NCBI RefSeq assembly: GCF_013373795.3
Contig: NZ_CP088022.1
Span: 7,254,001 to 7,318,000 of the forward strand
DNA length: 64,000 nt
Direction: 5' to 3'
Source of the DNA: Bradyrhizobium quebecense
GTDB taxonomy: Bacteria > Pseudomonadota > Alphaproteobacteria > Rhizobiales > Xanthobacteraceae
How positions within the stretch are numbered: position 1 is the stretch's first letter; the number at the start of each line of letters is the position of its first letter. This document shows, in pieces, positions 35,263 to 44,492 of the stretch. The notes under the pieces are model-generated. The model did no database searches and was not told the origin of the DNA. It was given only the letters and a program-made list of their open reading frames with translations. The translations under genes were made by a program, and so were the position numbers.

Positions 35263-36117
35263 ATGAACCTTAGGCAGCTTCATATTTCCCGTCGCACCAT
35301 CGCCGTCTGCGTGGCGGTGGCCGGCACGGTGTCGCTGGCGATTGGCGCCCATGCCGCGCTCAACAAGCGAACACCGGATGTTGCCAGGGAGACTGTCGCA
35401 GGCGCCGTCACCGCCGGGCAGACCGGCAGCATTGCGGGCGGCTCCTCCCGCCTCGCGCTGGTCATCGGCAACGGCCATTACCCGGACGCTGCGGCGCCTT
35501 TGGCCCAGCCGATCAACGATGCCCGCACCCTGTCGTCGGCGCTGCGCCGCGAGGGCTTTGACGTCGACGTGGTCGAGGACGCGACCAAGGACGACATGTT
35601 CCGCGCGGTCGAGCGCATGAAGGCCAAGATCCGGCCCGACACCGTCGTGATGCTGTTCTTCGGCGGCTACGGCGTGCAGGTCGGCCGCGAGAGCTACATG
35701 ATCCCGGTCGATGCCACGATCTGGAAGGAAGCCGACGTCAAGCGCACCGGCGTCAGCGTCGAGTCCGTGCTCGATGCGATGAAAGAGCGTGGCGCCAAGG
35801 CCAAGCTCGTCGTGCTCGATGCCTCGCGCCGCAATCCCTATGAGCGCCGCTTCCGTGCGTTCTCGCACGGCCTCGCCCCGATCAGCCCGCCGGAGAATAC
35901 GATCGTGCTGACTTCGGCGACGCCGGGCAAGGTCGCCGACGATTCCAAGGCGCCGAACAGCGTGCTGGTCTCCGAGCTCATCAACAACCTCAACGCCCAG
36001 GCCGGCGCCGAGACCGCCTTCAACAAGACCCGCGTCGCGATCTCCCGCGCAAGCGAAGGCGAGCAGGTGCCGAGCGTATCGTCCTCGCTGCTGGAAGACA
36101 TCAAGCTCGGCGGCTGA
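35263..36117 (+). CDS. Caspase-like (C14 family) protein with substituted catalytic dyad, copy 1
   Basis: 284 residues. Basic/hydrophobic N-terminus (RRTIAVCVAVAGTVSLAIGA) acting as signal or anchor, a linker, then a caspase-like p20 fold from RLALVIGNGHYP. Active metacaspases have S-G-H-G and D-A-C; here the matching motifs are FFGGYGVQ (Tyr136 for His) and VLDASRRNPY (Ser188 for Cys), so normal peptidase chemistry is not possible. The pattern N-P-Y/F-E-R-R-F-R after it is shared with the second copy at 57956-59533. Convergent with an RND adaptor gene. Probably a periplasmic binding or scaffold protein (inference). Confidence 0.87.
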   Translation: MNLRQLHISRRTIAVCVAVAGTVSLAIGAHAALNKRTPDVARETVAGAVTAGQTGSIAGGSSRLALVIGNGHYPDAAAPLAQPINDARTLSSALRREGFDVDVVEDATKDDMFRAVERMKAKIRPDTVVMLFFGGYGVQVGRESYMIPVDATIWKEADVKRTGVSVESVLDAMKERGAKAKLVVLDASRRNPYERRFRAFSHGLAPISPPENTIVLTSATPGKVADDSKAPNSVLVSELINNLNAQAGAETAFNKTRVAISRASEGEQVPSVSSSLLEDIKLGG

Positions 36118-36137
36118 GGCCCCAGCTCTATCCCCAC

Positions 36138-36163
36138 GTCGTCCCGGCGCAGGCCGGGACGAC
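36138..36163. repeat. Short hairpin, family C remnant
   Basis: GTCGTCCCGGC and GCCGGGACGAC pair around GCAG, matching the ends of repeat family C. It lies between the convergent caspase-like and adaptor genes and may serve as a terminator. Confidence 0.6.
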
Positions 36164-36189
36164 ACTGAGTGTGGCGGCGCCTACTTCGT

Positions 36190-37134
36190 CTACTTCGCGT
36201 CCGCGCTGGCACCCACCGGCCGCACCGGATCGCCCTCGCGCAGCAGCGCGCCGGCGCGGGCGACGACGATGTCGCCTTCCTGGATGCCGTCGCGGATCTC
36301 GACCTGGCCGGCCGACATCAACCCGGTCTCGACCCGCCGCGTCTCGACGCGGCCGCCGCGCACCACCTGCACCACAGTGCCGGCGGTGGAATAGAGGATC
36401 GCGGTCAGCGGCACCGCGACGCCGCAGCTCTGCCCGGTCTTGATCTGCGCCCGCCCGCTCGAATTCACCAGCAGGCGCTTGTTGGAGGCGATGCCGACGA
36501 ACACCTGTCCGAGCTGGCTGTTCGGCTCGATGGTCGGCGCGATCGTCCGCACCTTGCCGTCCATCTCGCCGGCGCCGATGATCTTCAGCCGCGCGGTCTG
36601 CTCGGTCTTCAGCTTGGCGATGTCGCGGGTCGGCACCATGCCGACCAGGTCGTATTCGTTTCTGGCGATGATCGAGAACAGCGCGTCCTTGCCGGAGGCC
36701 GGCGCGCCGACGATCGCCGAGGACGCCGAGATCGTGCCCGCCACCGGCGCCGTGAGGTTGATCGCGTTGGTGCCGTCGGTCAGCCGCGCCAGCACCTGGC
36801 CCGCGGTGACGGTGTCGCCGGGATCGGCCTTCACCTCCGCCACCTTCAGCCCGAACCGATCGGGCCGGATCTGCTGCTCGTCGCGCGGCAGCACGATGCC
36901 CGAGACCTCGACGATATTGCCGAAGCAGAATTTCGAGGCCTTCAACACCGTCACCGCCGCGCCCTTCGGCACCGCGTCGGCCTCGCCCGCGGCAAGCGCG
37001 GGAGAAGCCGCGAGCAGAAGCAGCGCGACGACAATCGACGGTCCGTAGGATGGGTAGAGCCAACGGGTCCGCGCAACGCGCGGCCCGATGATAAACTCCG
37101 CGAAACCCATGAATCGCTCGAGCCTCAAACTCAT
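36190..37134 (-). CDS. Orphan HlyD/RND-type periplasmic adaptor
   Basis: 314 residues. After an unusual N-terminus comes a signal peptide (SIVVALLLLAASPALA) and a membrane-fusion-protein core: paired lipoyl halves around VSGIVLPRDEQQIRP and INLTAPVAGTISAS, then a beta-barrel. It is a paralogue of the adaptor at 55994-56911; both keep a Cys in F/A-C-F and the segment SCGVAVP. No RND pump gene is adjacent. ATG at 37134 chosen because it is 7 bp after the hydrolase stop with GGGAA before it. Residues 9-30 (MGFAEFIIGPRVARTRWLYP) are encoded by repeat family G. Confidence 0.8.
   Translation of the reverse strand: MSLRLERFMGFAEFIIGPRVARTRWLYPSYGPSIVVALLLLAASPALAAGEADAVPKGAAVTVLKASKFCFGNIVEVSGIVLPRDEQQIRPDRFGLKVAEVKADPGDTVTAGQVLARLTDGTNAINLTAPVAGTISASSAIVGAPASGKDALFSIIARNEYDLVGMVPTRDIAKLKTEQTARLKIIGAGEMDGKVRTIAPTIEPNSQLGQVFVGIASNKRLLVNSSGRAQIKTGQSCGVAVPLTAILYSTAGTVVQVVRGGRVETRRVETGLMSAGQVEIRDGIQEGDIVVARAGALLREGDPVRPVGASADAK
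37043..37110. repeat. Dispersed repeat, family G, inside the adaptor N-terminus
   Basis: On the minus strand it runs from ATGGGTTTCGCGGAG to CTACCCATCCTACGG; the ATGGGT and ACCCAT ends are inverted. I recognise this as a repeat type common in Bradyrhizobium-like intergenic DNA. Here it lies in frame between the adaptor start and its signal peptide. Confidence 0.6.
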
Positions 37135-37141
37135 CTGCAAA

Positions 37142-38050
37142 CTATTCCCAAAATGAGGGCCTCCTGAATATCAGATGCGGCCTCGCCGAGCCAGCCGGCT
37201 GCGCCGTCGTGGCAGCCGCCTCAGTTGGCCCGGCACACGCCGCCAGCTCCAGCTTCGCCAGCTCCTCGGCACGCCAGATGTGCCGCAGGATCTCCGGATT
37301 GACCCGCTCGGCATGCGTCACCGGCAGCATGTGGCCGGCCGCCGGCAGATGCCGCATCTCGGCGCCGTCAATGATCGCGGCGAGTTTTGCGACGATGCGC
37401 TGCGTCACATAGGGCGACAGCCCGCCCGACACCAGCAGCGTCGGCACCCGCAAGGCACGCGCGGCCGCCGCCACGCCGTCGAGATCGAGCGCGGCGTTGA
37501 AATCGTAGGGCAGCTTGTCGGCCTGCTCGATCATCCGCAGCCGCCCGCTCGGCGAGAACTGCTCGCGCGGGCCGGAGCCGGCCCAGAACGCGGTGAACGC
37601 CTCGACCGCCTCCAGCGCCGCGCCGTCGAAAATATCCTGCGACACCACCTGCGCGATCCGCGCGAAGCGGTCGTACAGCCGCACGTCTGCGGAGCCGTCG
37701 CGCAGCAATGTCGGAAGGATCGGCTCGATCAGCGTCAGGCTGCGGATGCGCTGCGCATAAGGCGATGCCGTCGCCAGCCGAAACGCGATCGCCCCGCCAT
37801 AGGAATGCCCGATCAGATGGATCGGCGCGTTGGCCTTGGCGAGCCAGGGCTCGAGCCGCGCGATCTCGCCATCCAGCGTCCGCGGCCAGTCGCGCCCGCA
37901 GGCGGCGACGCCATAGCCGGAAATATCCGGCGCCATGAACGGCGTGCCCCCGAGCGCGCCCGCAAGCTTCGTCCATTGCCGTCCCGATCCCAGCGAGCAG
38001 TGCAACGCCACCACCGACGCCGCCGCGTGCGTCCCGTCCAAACCTGTCAT
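37142..38050 (-). CDS. Alpha/beta hydrolase
   Basis: 302 residues from the ATG at 38050. The nucleophile elbow IHLIGHSYGGAIAF holds the serine; VVALHCSLGSGRQW is the oxyanion strand, and GAEMRHLPAAGHMLPVTHAE holds the likely catalytic His. The family includes esterases, haloperoxidase-like and C-C hydrolases; the substrate is not apparent. No signal peptide, so cytoplasmic. Followed after 7 bp by the orphan adaptor gene, so the two are probably translated from one message. An in-frame extension to 38110 exists but adds no domain. Confidence 0.85.
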   Translation of the reverse strand: MTGLDGTHAAASVVALHCSLGSGRQWTKLAGALGGTPFMAPDISGYGVAACGRDWPRTLDGEIARLEPWLAKANAPIHLIGHSYGGAIAFRLATASPYAQRIRSLTLIEPILPTLLRDGSADVRLYDRFARIAQVVSQDIFDGAALEAVEAFTAFWAGSGPREQFSPSGRLRMIEQADKLPYDFNAALDLDGVAAAARALRVPTLLVSGGLSPYVTQRIVAKLAAIIDGAEMRHLPAAGHMLPVTHAERVNPEILRHIWRAEELAKLELAACAGPTEAAATTAQPAGSARPHLIFRRPSFWE

Positions 38051-38722
38051 CAAACCCAGTCCTCGCGTGTTCTTGTTCTCGGCGAACGCGCGGTTCCGCG
38101 CGCCCGTCATGACGCGAGCGAGGTGGGGGAGGGGTTATTCCTGGAAACGAAGGCAGAGGTCGCGATCGTGATCACGGGGACAACCAGATTCACTGGATGG
38201 TGATTTGAGGCTCGTGGGAGTTCGCGGAAATGCAAGCAATATCGCAACAGTTGCTATCTTCTAGCTGCTTACATTATTCTGAGTATCAGAATTTTCCCTG
38301 ACATCCCAACTCGGCGCCCGGCCTTCCCTAGGCCCTCTCACGATCAATGAGGGTGAGTTGATCGCATCCCTCGGGCGCAACGCGCCGCGAGAGCGCGAAC
38401 GCATATCCTGTTTGCTGTTTGACAATGTTGATCGGGACCTAATGCGATTCGGTCATGCTGCCGCTCAGTCATGTTGAGGAGGCCGTATCGCGGCCGTCTC
38501 GAAGCACGACGGCCACCAGCGGGGCCGTGCATCCTTCGAGGCTCGCTGCGCTCGCACCTCCAGCGACAAAGGCGAAGCCTTTGCGCGGGGATGACGGAAT
38601 TGATACCGTCATTGCGAGGAGCGATAGCGACGAAGCAATCCATCGTTCCGTGTGCGAGGTGGGATCGATTGCTTCGCTTCGCTCGCAATGACGGCAGTCA
38701 TTGCAGCAGCAACATCGCAGCG
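38051..38722. other. 672-bp gene-free region rich in repeats and with an A-T-rich patch
   Basis: No gene. 38215-38300 is A-T-rich compared with its surroundings and contains ATTCTGA-GTA-TCAGAAT (38276-38292) followed by TTTT, and GCAAC-A-GTTGC (38244-38254). Then come a family D-like repeat at about 38465-38597 and a family F repeat at 38608-38694. Confidence 0.65.
38608..38694. repeat. Dispersed palindromic repeat, family F
   Basis: Starts CGTCATTGCGAGGAGCGATA and ends TTCGCTCGCAATGACGG, with GAAGCAATCCATCG and CGATTGCTTC arms inside. A fragment of the same type is at about 39610-39645. Confidence 0.75.
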
Positions 38723-38974
38723 TCAGCGCACGATGCGCTTCACGCGCGCTTTCTTCTTGGCGATGGGTGCCGGCGCCAGCTCGGCTTCGGCCGCAGCCTT
38801 GGCCTCGCGCGCTTCGCGGAGCGCCCGCAGCCGCTCCATGTTCTTGCGGATCGAGGCTGCGTCGCGCTCGACCTCGGCGATGGCGCGCGCGCCTTCCTCG
38901 GCAGCCAGGCGCTGGCGGTCGGCCCTGGCGAGGCTCGCGGGCGATGGCGTGGGCTTCCTGGCGGTCATCGGCAT
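38723..38974 (-). CDS. Small coiled-coil, Lys/Arg-rich protein
   Basis: 83 residues from the ATG at 38974 (an ATG six bases later is equally possible), after TTGGAGAGA. The middle (RQRLAAEEGARAIAEVERDA to RLRALREAREAKAAAEAE) is a long charged helix likely to form a coiled coil; the tail (KKKARVKRIVR) is strongly basic. This resembles small alphaproteobacterial proteins annotated as hypothetical or regulator-like, possibly nucleic-acid-binding. Upstream frame extension reads through repeat-like sequence and is not convincing. Confidence 0.65.
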   Translation of the reverse strand: MPMTARKPTPSPASLARADRQRLAAEEGARAIAEVERDAASIRKNMERLRALREAREAKAAAEAELAPAPIAKKKARVKRIVR

Positions 38975-39201
38975 TCTCTCCAAGGCATCATCCCTCTGCG
39001 AAGGCTTCGCGTCTGTTGCACGGAGCGGCGCGATGCAGCGTGCTTTGGGATCACGCGCAGCAAGACATGCTAAAACCCGCCCAATCCGGGTGGATCGAGC
39101 GGGCAGCAACGTCATCCCAGTACATCCGTGGAATGACGAACCGGCATGATCGCGACAAACGCGGAACGCGTTTGCGCGGAAATCACGCCGAAGCAAAAAG
39201 C

Positions 39202-39411
39202 TCAGACGATCTGAAGATTCTCGGCGCTGGTCTTGCCGCGCATCTTGTCGGTCTTCAGCTCGAACGAGACCTTCTGGCCTTCAGCCAGGCCAGTCAGACC
39301 GGCACGCTCGACTGCGCTGATGTGAACGAACACATCCTTGCTGCCATCGCTCGGCTCGATGAAACCAAAGCCCTTCTGACCGTTGAACCACTTCACAGTA
39401 CCTGTCGCCAT
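39202..39411 (-). CDS. cspA: Cold-shock protein (CspA family)
   Basis: 69 residues, a single cold-shock domain with the RNP1-type motif KGFGFIEP and RNP2-type VFVHISAV, plus the start [12 protein letters not shown]. Binds single-stranded RNA/DNA as an RNA chaperone. ATG at 39411. The 130 bp before it, to about 39540, are less G-C-rich and may form a structured leader, but I cannot identify a cold-shock box. A fragment of repeat family F lies further upstream. Confidence 0.95.
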   Translation of the reverse strand: MATGTVKWFNGQKGFGFIEPSDGSKDVFVHISAVERAGLTGLAEGQKVSFELKTDKMRGKTSAENLQIV

Positions 39412-39665
39412 CTTCTCTTCTCCAAAATGCGCATCTGCGCATGTGTTGCGCAGAATCGCGCGCCATCCATTCAACTGACGATGTCTTTGGAGGAGGGCCG
39501 TTCTGACCATTCAACAAGGCGCAACGGCTAATCGAATGGCGGGTACTATACACACTTTCCGCGCGAATGCAAGGTTCCGACGGTAGTGGGTTCCCGCTCG
39601 AAAATGAGGCCGGCGGGGCCCGTCATTGCTTCGCTCTTCGCAACGACGAGTGGAGAAAGCGTCGC

Positions 39666-42164
39666 CTACTCCGCTGCCGCTTCCGCTGACGGCTCGCCCT
39701 TCCAGCGCAAAATCTCCGCGGCGAGGATCGGGTGATTGAAACCCTTCAGCACGAGGTCGTCGATGGCGCGGCCTTCGACGTGCGGTTCGACCATGCCGTA
39801 GACGCGGCGGCTCACCACGATCTGGCCGGCCTTGGCCTCGCCGCACAGGCGGGAGGCGAGGTTGGTGACGCTGCCGATCGCGGCATATTCCAGCCGCTGC
39901 TCGAAACCGACCTGGCCGAGCGTGGCATAGCCGAGCGCGATGCCGATGCCGAAGCCGAGGCTGTGCCCGCGGTTGCGCCACTTCTCGGTCAGCGCGCCGA
40001 TGGTGTCGCGCATCTCGACCGCCATCTTCACCGCGCGCAGCGTATGGTCGGCGAGTTGGATCGGCGCGTTGAACAGGATCATCACGCCGTCGCCGGCATA
40101 GCGGTCGAGCGTGCCCTCGTACTTGAAGATCAGCTTGCCGAGCGCTGCGTGGTATTCGCGCAGCACGTTCATCGCCTCTTCCGGTTCGGTCGCCTCGGTG
40201 AAGGCGGTGAAGCCGCGCAGGTCGCAGAACACGACCGTGACCTCGCGGCGGTGGCTGTCGAGCAGCCCCTCATGGCCATCGGAGGAGGCGATCAGCTGCG
40301 CCACCTGCGGCGCCAGGAATCGCTCGAGCTTGCGGATGCGTTCGATCTCCGTGAGCTGGGTCTCGACGCGTGCCTCCAGCGACTTGTTCCAGTCGGTGAG
40401 CTCTTCGGTCTGCTGCCTGAGCTTGTCCGCCTGCTCGCGCACGGTGGCGTTGGCCTGCTCCAGCGCGTGGCTCTTCTGGTCCACTTCAGTGAACAGCCGC
40501 GCATTGCGCATCGCCAGCACCGCCTGGTGCGCAAAAGTCTTCATCAGGCCGATCAGGCTCGCGGGGAAATCGCCGGCCGACTTGCGCAGCACCACCAGCG
40601 AACCGAGCACGCCCTGTTGATCGACCAGCGGCACCACCAGCACGGAGTGGAAGCCGGCGCCGACCACGACATCGCGCAGCGGATGATCGGCACTGGATTC
40701 TTGTTCTGACGCGTTTTCTTCACGCGAACCGGTATCCACTTCGCTCGAAAACGCTCTAGTGGCGAGATCGGGAAACGCCAGCGGCTCGCCCTTCGTCGCG
40801 GCCTCGGCGAGCGGGCTGTTCGCGGCGTCGATCGCGCGGTGATGGCCCTCGGCCTCGGCGTCGATGCCGATCGATTGCGTCAGGTTGAAGCTGCGGCTCG
40901 TCGCGTCATAGCCATAGATCAGCACGGCGTCGGCATGGGTGATCTCGAGCGCGCGGGCGGCGATCGTCGGCAGCACGGCGTTGAGGTCGAGCGAGGACGC
41001 CACCGCGCGGCCGACCTCCTCCAGCACCTTCAGCTCGTTGATCGATTGCGCGAGATCGCGCGTGCGCTCCCTCACCTTGCCTTCGAGGTCGGAATAGGTC
41101 TCGGCAAGCTGCGAGGCCATGCTGTTGAATTGCCCGGCGAGTTCCTCTAGCTCATCCGCGGTCTTCACCTCGATGCGGTGGCCGAAATCGCCGGCCCCTA
41201 ATCGCCGCGCGCCGGTGCGCAGGGCGGTGATCGGCACCAGCATGCGCCGCGCGAGGATCGTGCCGGCGATGATCGCGACCACGAGGCCGAGCGCGATCAA
41301 GAGCGCAATGCGCACCAGCTGGTCGCGGATCGGGGAGAGCGCCTGCGCGGTCGGCTGCTCGACAAAGACGTGCCAGCCGAGGTCCGGCGCTGCTGTCGCA
41401 GTCGTCAGCACCGCGTTGCCGTCGACATCCTTGCCGGAGGCGATCCGTCTGCCGCTCGCCGACAGCACCGCCGCGACCTGCGGCAGCGCGGCAAGGTCCT
41501 TGCCGACCTCGGGGCCCTTCGACGAGCTCGCCAGCACGCGGCCCTTGGCGTCGACGAGATAGGCATAGGCGGTGCGGCCGACCTGGGAATCGCCGAAATA
41601 GTCGTTAAGGAAGCGCAGGTCGATCTCGGCGACGGTGACGCCGGCGTTGAAGCCGGAATGCTGCTCGCCGATCGACATATACGGCCGCTCGTCGCGAAAG
41701 TACGCCGGCGCGTAGGCGGTGCCGCGCTCGACAGCTTCGGTGAAGCGGAGGTCGCGAGAGAAGTCGGCGTTGGAATTCAGCGTGTAGGTCTGGCGCGACA
41801 GCCGCAGCACCTCGCGGCCCTGGCCGTTGATCAGGGTGAGCTGGTTCACCGCCGGCACCTGGCCGAGCAGCTGGGCATAATCGGCGCGGCGCAGCTCGAT
41901 GGTGTTGGAAGACGCGCGGGTCACCCAGGAGATCTGCCGCTCGAGATCGGAAATCGATTGCGCGATGTGCTTGGCGGTGGCGTCCGCCTTCTCGCTCATC
42001 GCATCCGTCAGCGTGCTCTTGATGCCGCGGTAGCTGATCCAGGTCTCGAGGGCGCCGTTGACCGCCAGCACGAACACGACGAGGCCGACCAGCGCGAGGA
42101 CGTATTTGGCGAACAGGCCGCCGCGCAGGAACCAGTTCTTGCCCTTGTCCGGTGCCCCGTTCAT
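39666..42164 (-). CDS. Membrane class III adenylate cyclase with dCache, HAMP and GAF domains
   Basis: 832 residues from the ATG at 42164. Membrane helix at 20-42, a periplasmic Cache-type sensor (to about 285), second helix near 291, HAMP to about 358, a GAF domain about 391-555, a coiled coil, then a class III cyclase domain: VVFCDLRGFTAFTE and DRYAGDGVMILF carry the two metal Asp, and GSVTNLASRL the Asn/Arg pair. It makes cAMP (or possibly cGMP) in response to an external ligand. Residues 469-488 (TRAFSSEVDTGSREENASEQ) are an in-frame copy of repeat family A. The Crp gene at 44577 is a likely receiver. Confidence 0.9.
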   Translation of the reverse strand: MNGAPDKGKNWFLRGGLFAKYVLALVGLVVFVLAVNGALETWISYRGIKSTLTDAMSEKADATAKHIAQSISDLERQISWVTRASSNTIELRRADYAQLLGQVPAVNQLTLINGQGREVLRLSRQTYTLNSNADFSRDLRFTEAVERGTAYAPAYFRDERPYMSIGEQHSGFNAGVTVAEIDLRFLNDYFGDSQVGRTAYAYLVDAKGRVLASSSKGPEVGKDLAALPQVAAVLSASGRRIASGKDVDGNAVLTTATAAPDLGWHVFVEQPTAQALSPIRDQLVRIALLIALGLVVAIIAGTILARRMLVPITALRTGARRLGAGDFGHRIEVKTADELEELAGQFNSMASQLAETYSDLEGKVRERTRDLAQSINELKVLEEVGRAVASSLDLNAVLPTIAARALEITHADAVLIYGYDATSRSFNLTQSIGIDAEAEGHHRAIDAANSPLAEAATKGEPLAFPDLATRAFSSEVDTGSREENASEQESSADHPLRDVVVGAGFHSVLVVPLVDQQGVLGSLVVLRKSAGDFPASLIGLMKTFAHQAVLAMRNARLFTEVDQKSHALEQANATVREQADKLRQQTEELTDWNKSLEARVETQLTEIERIRKLERFLAPQVAQLIASSDGHEGLLDSHRREVTVVFCDLRGFTAFTEATEPEEAMNVLREYHAALGKLIFKYEGTLDRYAGDGVMILFNAPIQLADHTLRAVKMAVEMRDTIGALTEKWRNRGHSLGFGIGIALGYATLGQVGFEQRLEYAAIGSVTNLASRLCGEAKAGQIVVSRRVYGMVEPHVEGRAIDDLVLKGFNHPILAAEILRWKGEPSAEAAAE
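40701..40760 (-). repeat. Family A repeat lying in frame inside the cyclase gene
   Basis: On the minus strand it begins ACTAGAGCGTTTTCGAGCG, passes ACCGGTTCGCGTGAAG and ends GAAAACGCGTCAGAACAA, matching 8972-9050 along most of its length. It spans exactly 20 codons with no stop, in the GAF domain region. Confidence 0.75.
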
Positions 42165-42301
42165 CCAGCCTCGTCCGTCCCCCTCCAATCAGTCGGGTGC
42201 GCCACTGTATCCGCTGCTGTTTAGCACGGATCGACGGGGCGAGGCGGCCCCTCGGGCCGCATGGTTAGCCCTGCATTCCGGCGGGGGATATGCGGGAATA
42301 T

Positions 42302-44365
42302 TCAGCGGTTGAACAGCTGTCGCAGCACGTCGTTCATCGCGGGATTGTCGTGCTGCTCGGCGGTGTCGGCCGGCGGAGGGGAGGGCGGTGGCGTGGCGGC
42401 CGGCGGCGCGTCCGGAGTGGGTTGGGCGAGGCTGCGGCTCGGCCGGGAGGAGTTGCCCTGATTCAGGGTGGAGAGGCCCTGCTGCAGCAGGTTACCGATG
42501 GTGTCGCCGAGCTGCCCGCCGAGCGGGTTGTTCTGGCCGGCGGTCGCACCGCCAGGCGCCTGGCCCGTGCCGGGCTGTGTGGCGGTCCCACCGCCCTGCA
42601 GGCCGTTGAGGAGGTTGGTCAGTCCATTCAGACCTTGGCTCAGCCCCTGGCCGTTCGCGCCGAACAAACCCTTGCCCATCTCCTTGAGCTTGGCATAGGC
42701 GGCCTGGGGATTGTCGAGGATGCCCTGCATCTCCGGATAGATCCGCGGGGACACCCAGGGCCCCTCGATCATCACGGGGATGCCGAGGCCGACCGGATTG
42801 CCGGTGCGGCCCTGGCCTTCGGTGGTCATCACGAGCTGCGGCTCGACGCGGAACCCGATCTGGCGGGTGTTGAGATCGACGGTGCCGACCCCGGTCATCT
42901 TCACCAGCGGGCCGATCAAATTGAGGTCGGTGGTGACGGCCTGACCCTTGTCAAGCTTGAACGAAGCCGAGAGCTGGCTGAGATCGGTCGACAGCTCCTG
43001 GCCCTGCTGCCAGCCCGACAAGGTGCCGGTGGTGAGGTTGCGGATCATCTGCGCGACGTTGAGGCCGAGGATCTTGCCGTCCTGGAACACGACGAAGGCC
43101 GTGCCGCCGAGATTGCCGACGATCGCGCGTGCACTGCTGCCCTGCGAGGTCAGCGCGATCTTCGCCTGCATCGTGCCGTCGAGCTTGTCGAACTCGGCGA
43201 GGCTCTTCAGCACCGGCAGCGCGCGCACGCCGGCGAGGTCGAGTCGCAACGCGTAGGTCGGAGTGGTGGTTCTCGCATCGATCGTGACGTCGCCATTGGC
43301 GGTGCCCTCATAGGCGCCGAGATCGGCGAGGCGGGCCTTCAGCACGCCGCTGTCAACAGATGCATCGATCGACGCCTGCGCAAAGCGGCCGTCGCCGATC
43401 ACGAGCTCCGCCGTCGAGATGCGCACCTGCGCGTCCACATAATTGAGCCCGCCAAGATCGATCGTTGCGTTGCTCCAAATGTTGGTGCCCAGCGCCTGCG
43501 CGGCATCGGGCTGGCTCGGCGTCAGCGCCATCGAGATGCGCTGGAAGTCGAGATCGAGCTTCACCAGCGGCTTGTTGCTGGCGAAGTCGACCGAGGCCCA
43601 ACCGGTGAAGCCGCCATCGCCGAGCGTGCCCGACACGCCGTTGAACATCACCACCGTGCCGTTCAGGCGCACTTCCGCATTCGCCTTGATCGCCGCGGGC
43701 AACAGGCCAGGTGCGTCGATGTTGAATTCGGCCGGCACGTTTTGGCGTTCCAGCGGTGCCTGCGGCGCGGTCGCGCGGATCTCGAACTTCAGCGGCTTGT
43801 CACTGGTGCTCGCACTCCCCGTGACGACGATCTTGCGGTCGTTGCCGATGGTCGCATCGGCATTGAGCGTCTCGATCCGGTTCTCGACCCGGTCGCGCAC
43901 ATTGGAGAACACGATGGTGGCGCCGCTGACGCTGACATGCCGGATCGTGAGGCCGCCGCTGTCGGACGCAGAAGACTTCGCCGGCGGATTGTGGTCGCGG
44001 GTGCGCTCGCGCTGCAGCGGCAGATTGATCACCGGCTTGACGATCACGAGGTCGGTGATGTCGGGCTGGCCCGACCACAGGCTCGACAGCGTCATCTCGA
44101 CCTCGACCCGATCAGCTGCGAACCGGTTGTTGGCCTCGCGCTCCCGCGGATCCTGCAACACGACCTCGCGCAGCGTCAGATTGGCGGTCGGCCAGAGGCC
44201 AATCCTGGCGCCGCCATTGATGCTGAGTGTGTAGCCGGTCTCCCGCTCGACCCGCTCGGTGATGGCCGATGTGAGGAACGAGGACGGGATCCCGACCGCG
44301 GCCACCAGCGCGATGATCACGATCACGGCAGCGATGGCGGCCCCGGCGAATTTCAGTGCTCTCAT
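42302..44365 (-). CDS. AsmA-family protein
   Basis: 687 residues. N-terminal membrane helix (AAIAAVIVIIALVAAVGIPS), then the AsmA start SAITERVERETGYTLSINGG and a long beta-rich body; the conserved AsmA C-terminal region is FRVEPQLVMTTEGQ to GIPVMIEGPWVSPRIYPE. It ends in a Gly/Gln/Pro-rich tail. AsmA-like proteins are inner-membrane-anchored periplasmic bridges implicated in lipid movement to the outer membrane. Divergent from crp, with the Crp-like site between them; 137 bp before the cyclase gene on the same strand. Confidence 0.9.
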   Translation of the reverse strand: MRALKFAGAAIAAVIVIIALVAAVGIPSSFLTSAITERVERETGYTLSINGGARIGLWPTANLTLREVVLQDPREREANNRFAADRVEVEMTLSSLWSGQPDITDLVIVKPVINLPLQRERTRDHNPPAKSSASDSGGLTIRHVSVSGATIVFSNVRDRVENRIETLNADATIGNDRKIVVTGSASTSDKPLKFEIRATAPQAPLERQNVPAEFNIDAPGLLPAAIKANAEVRLNGTVVMFNGVSGTLGDGGFTGWASVDFASNKPLVKLDLDFQRISMALTPSQPDAAQALGTNIWSNATIDLGGLNYVDAQVRISTAELVIGDGRFAQASIDASVDSGVLKARLADLGAYEGTANGDVTIDARTTTPTYALRLDLAGVRALPVLKSLAEFDKLDGTMQAKIALTSQGSSARAIVGNLGGTAFVVFQDGKILGLNVAQMIRNLTTGTLSGWQQGQELSTDLSQLSASFKLDKGQAVTTDLNLIGPLVKMTGVGTVDLNTRQIGFRVEPQLVMTTEGQGRTGNPVGLGIPVMIEGPWVSPRIYPEMQGILDNPQAAYAKLKEMGKGLFGANGQGLSQGLNGLTNLLNGLQGGGTATQPGTGQAPGGATAGQNNPLGGQLGDTIGNLLQQGLSTLNQGNSSRPSRSLAQPTPDAPPAATPPPSPPPADTAEQHDNPAMNDVLRQLFNR

Positions 44366-44492
44366 CTCGATATTCCAAGCCGGGCAGACAGGGTTCCGCC
44401 GCGGAAAGGCACGGCCGATCGCAGGAGATTATCCCGCAAACGGGACCTCGCTCCAACGGTTGGAAAAATAATCCGTTACCAGCATGAACTTA

